Origin: CAZFBR01 sp035353495 [NCBI: uncultured bacterium] | GTDB lineage: Bacteria; DAOPZR01 | Length of the DNA stretch: 5,155 nt | Direction: 5' to 3' | Assembly: GCA_964517215.1 (NCBI GenBank) | Contig: CAZFBR010000235.1 | Span: 1-5,155 of the forward strand | In this document: piece after piece, positions 1 to 5,155 of the stretch | Layout: each line of letters begins with the position of its first letter | Position numbering within the stretch: the first letter of the stretch is position 1 | Notes under the pieces: generated by a model | Told to the model about the DNA's origin: nothing | Seen by the model: the letters and a program-made list of their open reading frames with translations, nothing else | Database searches by the model: none | Made by a program: the position numbers and the translations under genes

Positions 1-7
1 CCGGTTT

Positions 8-679
8 TTACCGCGTCAAGCTGTCTATTGCCGTCGGAGCCTCATGGTCCCGGTCATTGGCCGCCTTGATCGCCAGCAGTTCCGCCAGCCGGCTCTCGAG
101 CGCCGTGATGCGCGCGCCCGCGTCCCGGTAGGAGAGGTCCCGCTGAGCCACCGCCCGGTAGCGGTCCAGCGCCAGCCGCACCTCGGTAATGTCCGTGCTG
201 CCGGGCTTGTCGTGCGCCGCCGCCGTGCTGTACAGCGCCTCCACATTGTTCGGATCGTCCTGCAGCGCGCGCAGATACAGCTCTTCCGCCTTGGCGAGGC
301 AGTGATACTGCTCATAGATGCGCGCCAGCTTCAGCGTCACCCGCAGGCGATGCTCCTGGCTGCCGCTGACCCCCTCCAGTTCGCGCGTGTAGGTGCGCAG
401 CGCATCATTGTACTGGCCGGCCGCCTGCTGCCGGTCGCCTTCGGCCTCGAGCAGCACGATTTCCGCCGGCGCCAGCTGCGGGGTGGGCATGAGCGGGATT
501 TCCGCGACGGGTGCGGCCGCGGCTGCGGCCGCCGGGCGCGGCGCGGCCGCACCGGGCGCCGGCGCGACCGCCGCTTCAGCGGCATCATCCCCGTTGACCA
601 TCACCCAAAGGGCCAGCCCGCCCCCCGCCACGACCAGAAAGGCTCCGATGCTCAGCAGCGCCCACCAGACCATGCGCAT
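8..679 (-). CDS. Membrane-anchored TPR protein, possible TadD-like pilus assembly factor
   Basis: A 223-residue protein. Residues 5-27 form one hydrophobic segment after a short Arg-containing N-terminus, so it is probably a signal anchor with the rest outside the cytoplasm. There is no Cys near that segment, hence no lipobox. Residues 31-72 are an Ala/Pro-rich linker. From about 73 to 180 the helices fit tetratricopeptide repeats: around 76-103 (E-G-D-R-Q-Q-A-A-G-Q-Y-N-D-A), around 111-145 (L-A-R-I-Y-E...A-E-E-L-Y-L-R-A-L...D-P-N-N), and a weaker third unit. The C-terminus is helical and charged. The start is supported by GGGAGGGA 7 nt upstream of ATG. A second ATG two codons later would be too far from it. 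It lies 27 bp after the TadE-like gene. TadD of Tad loci is a TPR lipoprotein, so by position and fold this may be its counterpart with a different anchor. A generic TPR scaffold is the alternative. The TPR call is firm and the Tad role is inferred. Confidence 0.8.
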   Translation of the reverse strand: MRMVWWALLSIGAFLVVAGGGLALWVMVNGDDAAEAAVAPAPGAAAPRPAAAAAAAPVAEIPLMPTPQLAPAEIVLLEAEGDRQQAAGQYNDALRTYTRELEGVSGSQEHRLRVTLKLARIYEQYHCLAKAEELYLRALQDDPNNVEALYSTAAAHDKPGSTDITEVRLALDRYRAVAQRDLSYRDAGARITALESRLAELLAIKAANDRDHEAPTAIDSLTR

Positions 680-706
680 GGTGCTATCCCTCCCGCCGCC
701 CGCCGC

Positions 707-1249
707 TCAATGCGAGGCCGCACTTTTGGGATCCGTGCCGTTGCTCAACTCGGTCGCATCGGCGATCCCGTCGCCATCGTCATCGCTGTCGGTCAGGTCG
801 CCCTGCCCGTCGTTGTCGGTGTCGCAATACACATCGCAGGACATCGGCATGGTGATGTGCACCGGCAGTTCCAGCAGCTCGACATACCCGCCCGCGATCA
901 CGATCCCCTGCTTCAGGTCAACCTGCACTTCCAGGCGGGTCCCCTGCATGCGGTCGCCGTACGGCGGGGTGATCGTCACCCCGTCCCCGAGGCTCAGCAT
1001 GAGGAACGCCGTCGGGTAGAGATCATACGCCTGGCGCAGGATCTGCCATTTCATCTCGGCGTCCGTGCCGCCCTTAACCCCCAGCCGCGCCGCATTCAAC
1101 GCCGCATTGTTCATCAGCCGGTAGTTGTACACCGCAATGCACAGTTCCGCGAAGGCCACGAAGACCAGGACAAAGATGACGATCGCCATGGCGAATTCCA
1201 CCATGTACTGGCCGTTCGTCCGCCGCCGGTCCCGTCCGCCGCTGGTCAT
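707..1249 (-). CDS. TadE-like pseudopilin with acidic calcium-binding-type tail
   Basis: A 180-residue protein with the layout of TadE-family minor pseudopilins: a basic leader (residues 1-12), then G13|Q14-Y-M-V-E18 with Glu at +5 of a possible prepilin-peptidase site, then a hydrophobic helix (about 19-40) and the typical N-Y-x-L-x-x-x-A stretch (42-50). Residues 60-136 form a small extracytoplasmic domain ending P-V-H-I-T-M-P-M. The tail (138-180) is Asp-rich: D143-x-D-x-D-G-x-G-D151, then D154-x-D-x-D-G-D-G...D164, then E-L-S-N-G-T-D-P. This is the pattern of bacterial thrombospondin type-3 calcium-binding repeats. Cys138 and Cys142 flank the start of the tail. The ATG at 1249 is preferred over an in-frame upstream start (1306) because that one lies inside the preceding gene, while GGGAGG sits 5 nt before 1249. 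The gene begins 10 bp after the stop of the related upstream gene, so the two are co-transcribed. TadE-like is confident; calcium binding is inferred from motif. Confidence 0.85.
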   Translation of the reverse strand: MTSGGRDRRRTNGQYMVEFAMAIVIFVLVFVAFAELCIAVYNYRLMNNAALNAARLGVKGGTDAEMKWQILRQAYDLYPTAFLMLSLGDGVTITPPYGDRMQGTRLEVQVDLKQGIVIAGGYVELLELPVHITMPMSCDVYCDTDNDGQGDLTDSDDDGDGIADATELSNGTDPKSAASH

Positions 1250-1254
1250 GGCCG

Positions 1255-1260
1255 CCTCCC
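1255..1260 (-). promoter_or_regulatory. Shine-Dalgarno GGGAGG deciding the TadE-like start
   Basis: On the minus strand GGGAGG lies 5 nt before the ATG at 1249. Its first G is the last base of the TAG stop of the upstream gene (1260-1262). A ribosome finishing the first pseudopilin therefore ends right at the next start, which favours translational coupling and roughly matched synthesis of the two proteins. Confidence 0.75.
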
Positions 1261-2204
1261 TACGCCACATAGTCGATGAAGGTGGCAGTAATGCTGCTCT
1301 GCTCACCCGAACCCGACGCCCCGGTCACCATGAACCGCGCCAGGCGGGTGATCTGCACCGTGGTCTTGCCCACCACGTTATCCAGGTCCGCCACCGGCAT
1401 GATCACCAGTTTCGGGCATCCGGCGCACTGCGTGCTGTAGTTGGCATAGGTGTGCGCCGTATGCCCCGCCAGCCGGTAGGCCACGCCTTCCTGCAGCAGC
1501 GTCGCATTGTCGCCCGGTTCCGTGGGCACCCAGTCGCCGGCGGTCTCGTCGCCGATATAGCCGTTGGTCATGCCGTCGGCGAACATATTCGCCCCGCTGC
1601 CGCCCAGCGCCAGGCAGCAGTATTTGCCGTCATCGCTGCCGCCGTAGGTGAAGGTATAGCTGTTGCCGTACACCAGCGCCACCCCGTCGTCAATGCAGAC
1701 GGGAATCTTCGTGTTCCCGGTCGCGGCGGTCACCCGGTCGTACGCCTTCACCATGGGCATAATCACCGTGACCGGGACTTCATAGGTGTAGACCACGCTG
1801 CTCAGCGGCAGCAGCATGCCCATGACATAATGCATGCGCACGCCGATATCGCGATGCTTGACGATCCCGCCTGCGTCATATTCGATGATGGAACTGCTGC
1901 GCTCGGACTCGCTCGGCAGGATTTCGATGCCGGTGTCCGCCAGGGAATAGGTGAGAAAGTTGGTGGCGATCATCCCCTCGCACCCCTGCAGCACCGCATA
2001 CTTGATGTCATTGTCCGATCCGCCGTAGGCGCCCATCAGCGTCCCGGAATAGACCGCCTTCTTGGCCAGCATGTAGTTGTTGTAGGCAAAACCGACTTCG
2101 ACCGCGCCCACCAGCATCATGATGAGCAACACCATCACCACCGCCAGTTCAACCAGCGCCTGGCCGCGAGTCCCGTATCGCTGGCGGTGGCCCTGCCTCA
2201 CCAT
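1260..2204 (-). CDS. TadE-like pseudopilin fused to a TadG-type C-terminal domain
   Basis: A 314-residue protein. It has a basic leader (1-13), G14|Q15-A-L-V-E19 with Glu at +5, and a hydrophobic helix (about 20-40), followed by N-N-Y-M-L-A-K-K-A, all typical of TadE pseudopilins. Residues 41-151 match the downstream TadE-like protein in layout, including G-G-S-D at 61-64 and P-V-T-V-I-M-P-M at 144-151. Residues 152-314 are extra. They include G-G-S-D-D-G-K-Y-C-C-L-A-L-G-G-S-G-A-N (188-206), G-D-W-V-P-T-E-P-G-D (223-232) and C-x-x-C at 260-263, and end in a beta-rich stretch T-A-T-F-I-D-Y-V. From memory this recalls a domain of TadG-like Flp pilus proteins (GNY-L-x-L-G-G-x-G-A, then G-D-x-x-x-T-E-P-G-N); I could not verify this. 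ATG at 2204 is chosen because AGGAGAGGGAG lies 9 nt upstream and the pseudopilin leader then has normal length. The frame stays open upstream to 2330, but only from a TTG and poorly placed ATGs. It is probably the first gene of the operon. Confidence 0.83.
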   Translation of the reverse strand: MVRQGHRQRYGTRGQALVELAVVMVLLIMMLVGAVEVGFAYNNYMLAKKAVYSGTLMGAYGGSDNDIKYAVLQGCEGMIATNFLTYSLADTGIEILPSESERSSSIIEYDAGGIVKHRDIGVRMHYVMGMLLPLSSVVYTYEVPVTVIMPMVKAYDRVTAATGNTKIPVCIDDGVALVYGNSYTFTYGGSDDGKYCCLALGGSGANMFADGMTNGYIGDETAGDWVPTEPGDNATLLQEGVAYRLAGHTAHTYANYSTQCAGCPKLVIMPVADLDNVVGKTTVQITRLARFMVTGASGSGEQSSITATFIDYVA

Positions 2205-2213
2205 CGCGGCACG

Positions 2214-2224
2214 CTCCCTCTCCT
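2214..2224 (-). promoter_or_regulatory. Purine-rich ribosome binding site for the first TadE-like gene
   Basis: The minus strand reads AGGAGAGGGAG ending 9 nt before the ATG at 2204. It is the only strong Shine-Dalgarno sequence in the leader. It fixes the start at 2204 rather than at ATG 2282 or TTG 2330, which lack a comparable site. Confidence 0.7.
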
Positions 2225-2299
2225 GCGGTTGCAGCGCTCTCTGCCCCGAAAACAAATGCCATCCCACTGCGCTGCTGCTCATCTTCGGTGGTATGGCAT

Positions 2300-2319
2300 A
2301 TATCGCTACATATCGTATG
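2300..2319. repeat. Short 10-bp-period direct repeat in the pilus operon leader
   Basis: ATATCG occurs twice, at 2300-2305 and 2310-2315, exactly one helical turn apart. It is flanked by the 5-bp inverted pair GCATA (2296-2300) and TATGC (2316-2320). The element lies in the untranslated leader downstream of the predicted promoter. It could be an operator half-site pair or a weak hairpin, but it is short and could arise by chance in AT-rich DNA. Confidence 0.2.
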
Positions 2320-2391
2320 CTTTCTGACAAGCGTTATGCCATCAGCACCCCGCCCTCAGTTGCCTGTTTTCTCTCGCTGTCATCCATAGAA

Positions 2392-2420
2392 AATTTACCA
2401 TGATAACCCTTGAAAGTCAA
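2392..2420 (-). promoter_or_regulatory. Predicted sigma70-type promoter for the TadE/TPR operon
   Basis: On the minus strand a -35 box TTGACT (2420-2415, 5 of 6 consensus bases) is separated by exactly 17 bp from a -10 box TAAATT (2397-2392, 4 of 6). TGG immediately before the -10 box gives an extended -10 TGn. Transcription would start near 2385, leaving a leader of about 180 nt before the first ATG at 2204. The site lies in the AT-rich gap between the two gene blocks and points toward the pseudopilin genes. It implies that the pilus-like genes can be transcribed independently of the metal-permease operon upstream. Confidence 0.6.
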
Positions 2421-2482
2421 TTGAATGTACCTTTTTTTACACTCTTTTCCGCCAGAAAATATTGTTTTTATTTCCAATATTA

Positions 2483-2502
2483 CCAAAGTGTTCGTACTTT
2501 AG
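2483..2502 (-). terminator. Weak hairpin at the end of the metal-permease operon
   Basis: The minus-strand RNA can pair CUAAAGU with ACUUUGG (7 bp including one U-G wobble) around a 6-nt loop. The structure starts at the TAA stop of the YcgQ-like gene. The stem is AU-rich and is followed by mixed A/T sequence rather than a clean U run. It is a poor intrinsic terminator, and read-through into the pilus-like genes remains possible. Confidence 0.2.
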
Positions 2503-3188
2503 CGGTTTTGATAGCAATATGGGTCTTTGGGGACTGGAATACTCGTGAAATTTTCAACCTGCAGTTGCCGTCCGGCGGAGGTTAAAGCACCAAGTTTGCC
2601 GGTAATTCTCAGCCAGGAATCGTCCGGCATATCATCCAGCGCGAGCGTTGCCGGCAATTCAACCGCCAGCAGTCGCGCATCGGCCGCACAGCAGACGATC
2701 ACGTAGCGCAGCAGCAATTTTTTGCCGCTGGCCCGTTTGAGCAGCCACCCCGTCGTCACCAGCGGCATTCCGTCGAAACGCGCGTCGGGATGATTCATGG
2801 CCTGATGCAGCAGGTAGAGCGGCACTTCCCGATCGGTCCGCTGATGCTGCGCCAGCCGCGCCGCCAGTTCGTCGGCCGGCAGAAACCGCGCCGCCAGCAC
2901 GCTGCGTTCGATCTCCTCGCTGCTGCGGCTGCGCGAGGTCAGCGGATCGCGCGGCAGCAGAAACCCCAGCAGCACCGGCACCAGGAGCACCAGCACCCGC
3001 CAGCGCACCGCCGCACCCGCCGTGCGGTCGGCGCCCAGCACTACCAGCACCAGCAGCCCCGTCGCCGCCAGCAGCAGCGGATGATATGACGGGCGCAGGT
3101 AATACGCCAGCTGTCCCTGCAGCGCCATCGTTGCCACCAGTGCCGCCAGGCCGAGCAGCGCCAGCCGCGGCAGCCAGCCCCCGTTCAC
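2499..3188 (-). CDS. YcgQ/DUF1980 (TIGR03943-type) membrane protein, permease partner
   Basis: A 229-residue protein with three hydrophobic segments (about 8-25, 35-52, 62-79) and a hydrophilic C-terminal domain. Family signatures are R161-Y-V-I-V-C166-C167-A-A-D170-A, a D-D-S-W-L-R-I-T-G-K-L-G stretch (189-200) and a terminal I-P-V-P-K-D-P-Y-C-Y (217-226). Members of this family are encoded beside DUF318 permeases (YcgQ-YcgR in Bacillus) and are presumed to work with them. The paired Cys may handle metal or thiol ligands, but biochemical function is not established as far as I know. The start is GTG at 3188, overlapping the permease stop as GTGA, so translation is coupled and no strong Shine-Dalgarno is needed. 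The last 15 or so codons are AT-rich compared with the rest, so the shift in composition begins inside the gene. The family call is confident; the exact role is not. Confidence 0.88.
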   Translation of the reverse strand: MNGGWLPRLALLGLAALVATMALQGQLAYYLRPSYHPLLLAATGLLVLVVLGADRTAGAAVRWRVLVLLVPVLLGFLLPRDPLTSRSRSSEEIERSVLAARFLPADELAARLAQHQRTDREVPLYLLHQAMNHPDARFDGMPLVTTGWLLKRASGKKLLLRYVIVCCAADARLLAVELPATLALDDMPDDSWLRITGKLGALTSAGRQLQVENFTSIPVPKDPYCYQNR

Positions 3189-4657
3189 GACGCCACCGCC
3201 AGATTCACCGCCCAGCCGGCCGCGGCAATCAACAGCGATACGCTGGCGATCAGCACCAGCGTGGTGCGCGGACGGAAGGTATGCCAGTACATGAGCAGCA
3301 GTTTCAGATCAAACACCGGTCCCAGCAGCAGGAAGGCCAGCACCGCGCCATCGGGAAATGACGGGTAACCCGCCGCCACAAACGCATCAGCCGACGAGCA
3401 GATCGACAGCAGCACCGACACCAGCATCAGCGTTAGCACCGGCACCAGGCGGCCGTTGCTGAACGCATCCAGCCAGCCGGTCGGGAGCAGCGTCTGCAGG
3501 GCGGCGGCACACGCCCCGCCCAGGACAATGTAGAACATGAATTCGTACAGTTCCGCCGCCGTCACGGTCAGCAGCCGCCGCCAGCGCGGCAGCTCCGGCG
3601 CCACACCATGCTGACAGCCGCACGCACATACCGTCGCCGGTTCGTCCGTCGCCCGCTGATGTTCATGCCGCTGTCCATGGTCATGCCCATGGTCGTGCCC
3701 GCAGCCGCAGGCGGCATCGTGGTCGGGCGCAGGGCCGCCGGGATCACCGTGCCGGGTGCGGAACTGCACCCCGCCCGAGAGCGACAGGATCCCGACCGCC
3801 AGCAGCGCCACCGTCCCCCCGCCCAGCAGGCGCCCCCACCACAGCGCGGAACCGGCGCCAAACGCCAGCGCGGTTGACGACAGGGTGATCAGGTTGACAA
3901 TCGGCGCCGCAAGGATGAACACCAGACAGGCGGCGGGCGGCACTCCCTTGCGGAACAGCCGCCGCCCCACCGGTACCACCCCGCATTCGCATACCGGGAA
4001 TACCAATCCGAACAGCAAGCCGGTCAGCAGTGCCCGTCCGCCCCGGCGGGGAAACAGCCGGGCAAGCGTTTCGGGTGAAATGAACACCTCGATAATTCCC
4101 GACATCAGCGATCCAAGCACGATGAAGGGCAGGGCAGCCAGGAGAATACCGAGGAAAACGGTGGCAAACGCGCGGCCGCGCTCGTACCCGCTGCGTTCGC
4201 CCCCGTCTGCCGGCGGCGGCGCCGCCGGGCTGTCCGATCCTGCCGGCAGCGCCAGCGTTTGCGTGTCCCAGGCCACACCGTGATCTTCAAGCAGCCGGGC
4301 ATACACCCGGTCGGTGAGCGCAAAGAGTTCCGCCGGCGGGGTCAGGAAGAAATGAAACGGCGTCGCCCCCGGCGCATGGCGCAGCCAGACGAATTCATGC
4401 AGGATGCCGCTGGAAGCAAAGTCGGCTCGATGGGAAAACTGGGCGCGGACCCGGTGGTCAACCGCAACCGCAGCGGTGTTTTCGAGGTTAACCGTCACCG
4501 CATAATAGCGCTGCACCCCCTGCCGTGATTCGGGCGGTTCCGTCACCGCCACCACCGCCAGATGCAGCGGCGGCGGTGCGGGTGCAGCCGCCAGCGGGCC
4601 GGCCGCCAGCAGGAGCAGCCAGCAGGCCAGCGCCGGCAGCCACCACTGCCGGCTCAT
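3185..4657 (-). CDS. DUF318/YraQ-family permease (ArsP_1 / SO_0444-like) with metal-binding loop
   Basis: A 490-residue inner-membrane permease, probably exporting a thiophilic metal (Zn/Cu, or arsenical-type substrates in relatives). Residues 1-25 resemble a signal peptide or first TM. Residues about 30-140 are a beta-rich, exported-looking domain, followed by an Ala/Pro linker. Membrane core half one (about 162-297) carries P-V-C223-E-C225-G-V-V-P-V-G-R-R-L, the hallmark of the family, and half two (about 360-488) carries I-C420-S-S-A-D424-A-F. Between the halves a cytosolic loop (312-350) contains C-G-C-G-H-D-H-G-H-D-H-G, several further His and C-A-C-G-C, an obvious metal-ligand cluster. 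Start: ATG at 4657 overlaps the upstream stop (ATGA) and begins a normal signal sequence. A longer frame to 4756 lies inside the upstream gene and is rejected. The downstream partner is the YcgQ-like gene (GTGA overlap). Permease family is firm; substrate is inference. Confidence 0.88.
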   Translation of the reverse strand: MSRQWWLPALACWLLLLAAGPLAAAPAPPPLHLAVVAVTEPPESRQGVQRYYAVTVNLENTAAVAVDHRVRAQFSHRADFASSGILHEFVWLRHAPGATPFHFFLTPPAELFALTDRVYARLLEDHGVAWDTQTLALPAGSDSPAAPPPADGGERSGYERGRAFATVFLGILLAALPFIVLGSLMSGIIEVFISPETLARLFPRRGGRALLTGLLFGLVFPVCECGVVPVGRRLFRKGVPPAACLVFILAAPIVNLITLSSTALAFGAGSALWWGRLLGGGTVALLAVGILSLSGGVQFRTRHGDPGGPAPDHDAACGCGHDHGHDHGQRHEHQRATDEPATVCACGCQHGVAPELPRWRRLLTVTAAELYEFMFYIVLGGACAAALQTLLPTGWLDAFSNGRLVPVLTLMLVSVLLSICSSADAFVAAGYPSFPDGAVLAFLLLGPVFDLKLLLMYWHTFRPRTTLVLIASVSLLIAAAGWAVNLAVAS

Positions 4658-5155
4658 ACCATATCCCGGCGCTGCAGCAGGATCACCGCCGCACACAGGC
4701 AAAACGCACTCCACGCCAGCGCATACACCAGGGCCAGCGTCGCACCTTCCGGCCACACAGTGCCGAATGCAATCAACCCGTCCGCGTAATGCGGGTCTGG
4801 CAGGGCCGCAAAACCCAGCAGCAGCGCCGTCACCACCCCGCGTCCGGCCAGCAGGGTGCCGTCAGCAATGGCGCGGGCCTGGGCGGCAGCGGCCAGTCCG
4901 TCCTGCAACAGGGTCGCCACCATCAGCAGAATCCCCAACCGCAGCGCCAGCGCAATCAGCACCGCCAGCACCGGATGCAGCACCACCGCGAGCAAAAACA
5001 GCACCGAGAGCAGCATCAGCTCCCCTGCCCCCGCCAGCAGCGCCCGGGTGATGATCGCCGGGATCAGCCGCCAGTCACAACCCGCCGCCAGCAGCAGCCC
5101 CACCCCGGTGAACAGCGCCTGCATCACCGCAATGAACAGCGCCCCGCCCAGCCAG
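4654..5155 (-). CDS. Integral membrane protein, probable ABC-2 type permease, 5' part missing
   Basis: The reading frame is open to the right edge, so only the C-terminal 166 residues are visible. The GTG and ATG codons at 5127 and 5124 fall inside a hydrophobic helix (W-L-G-G-A-L-F-I-A before them) and are not convincing starts. The fragment has about five or six hydrophobic segments with few charges. It ends in a last TM helix followed by L-L-Q-R-R-D-M-V, the short basic-plus-Asp C-terminus common in ABC-2 permeases of the COG1277/NosY type. The loop A-L-P-D-P-H-Y-A-D-G-L before the last helices also fits. No other conserved motif confirms it. The stop overlaps the next start (ATGA), placing it in the metal-permease operon. 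A matching ABC ATPase would be expected further right, outside the window. An unrelated polytopic protein is the alternative. Confidence 0.5.
   Translation of the reverse strand, partial: WLGGALFIAVMQALFTGVGLLLAAGCDWRLIPAIITRALLAGAGELMLLSVLFLLAVVLHPVLAVLIALALRLGILLMVATLLQDGLAAAAQARAIADGTLLAGRGVVTALLLGFAALPDPHYADGLIAFGTVWPEGATLALVYALAWSAFCLCAAVILLQRRDMV

Larger units (their letters stand above)
2205..2498. other. AT-rich intergenic region separating the two operons
   Basis: This 294-bp gap is visibly AT-rich, especially about 2390-2498, against very GC-rich neighbours. It contains the predicted leftward promoter, its leader, the ribosome binding site and the short direct repeat. TCAATTGA (2417-2424) is a perfect 8-bp palindrome overlapping the -35 box and might be a repressor half-site. 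A run of seven T (2432-2438) has no preceding hairpin. Open frames on the plus strand here have no recognisable product or ribosome binding site, so I see no gene in it. Confidence 0.6.

Noticed and set aside
44-1279. Long plus-strand open frame across the pilus-like genes
   Set aside because: It is antisense to three well-supported genes, is rich in Arg/His/Gln as expected from reversed GC-rich codons, and has no recognisable domains.
1125-2327. Long plus-strand open frame opposite the first TadE-like gene
   Set aside because: Its product is His/Arg-rich and low in recognisable structure; the minus-strand TadE protein explains the open frame.
2205-2330. Longer N-terminus for the first TadE-like protein
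   Set aside because: The extra 42 residues begin at TTG, place a non-typical stretch before the pseudopilin leader, and bypass the strong ribosome binding site before 2204.
2326-2341. Sigma54-like -24/-12 sequence TGGCAT-N5-TTGTC on the minus strand
   Set aside because: The spacing fits, but the nearly invariant GC of the -12 element is GT here, and a much better sigma70 promoter lies just upstream.
2334-2387. 17-codon leader peptide frame on the minus strand starting almost at the predicted transcript start
   Set aside because: There is no ribosome binding site, no run of regulatory codons and no attenuator-like hairpins after it; probably chance.
2429-2440. Run of seven T on the plus strand as an intrinsic terminator
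   Set aside because: No stable hairpin precedes it, and no plus-strand gene needs termination there.
2400-2585. Small plus-strand frame of about 61 codons in the AT-rich gap
   Set aside because: No ribosome binding site precedes it, it overlaps the end of the YcgQ-like gene, and the product has no recognisable features.
4658-4756. Longer N-terminus for the permease
   Set aside because: It lies wholly within the upstream membrane protein gene and would hide a normal signal sequence; the ATGA overlap start is more natural.

Overview
The window is compact bacterial DNA with five protein genes, all on the minus strand, so the biology reads from right to left. The coding regions are strongly GC-rich. 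The only sizeable gap, about 2205-2498, is AT-rich. Signal anchors, Tad-type pseudopilins and periplasm-facing domains suggest a Gram-negative bacterium. The sequence contains nothing that fixes the phylum, and I do not guess one.

Right block (about 2499-5155): a translationally coupled membrane operon. It starts with the 3' part of an integral membrane protein that looks like an ABC-2 type permease and runs off the right edge. Next is a DUF318/YraQ-type permease (ArsP_1 / SO_0444-like) with the hallmark CECG motif, a His/Cys-rich cytosolic loop and an extra N-terminal exported domain. Last is its usual partner, a YcgQ/DUF1980 (TIGR03943-type) membrane protein with an R-Y-V-I-V-C-C-A-A-D-A motif. 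The two junctions are 4-bp ATGA and GTGA overlaps, so the three genes are almost certainly co-expressed, most likely for export or homeostasis of a thiophilic metal such as Zn or Cu. The substrate is inferred only.

Middle (about 2205-2498): an AT-rich intergenic region. It carries a good sigma70-type promoter (TTGACT, 17-bp spacer, TAAATT with an extended TG) reading leftward, followed by a leader of about 180 nt. A weak hairpin overlaps the stop codon of the right block.

Left block (8-2204): three genes that look like part of a Tad/Flp-type pilus or secretion locus. Two tandem TadE-like pseudopilins each have a G|Q-x-x-V-E processing signature and the same N-terminal unit but different C-terminal additions. 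One carries a Cys-containing domain of about 160 residues recalling TadG-type pilus proteins. The other ends in an acidic, thrombospondin type-3-like calcium-binding tail. They are followed by a membrane-anchored TPR protein that could fill the TadD role. No Tad ATPase, platform or secretin gene lies in the window, and the cluster may continue past the left edge.

The most noteworthy features are the domain-diversified TadE pair and the modified metal permease. I see no RNA genes, CRISPR, insertion sequences or phage elements.
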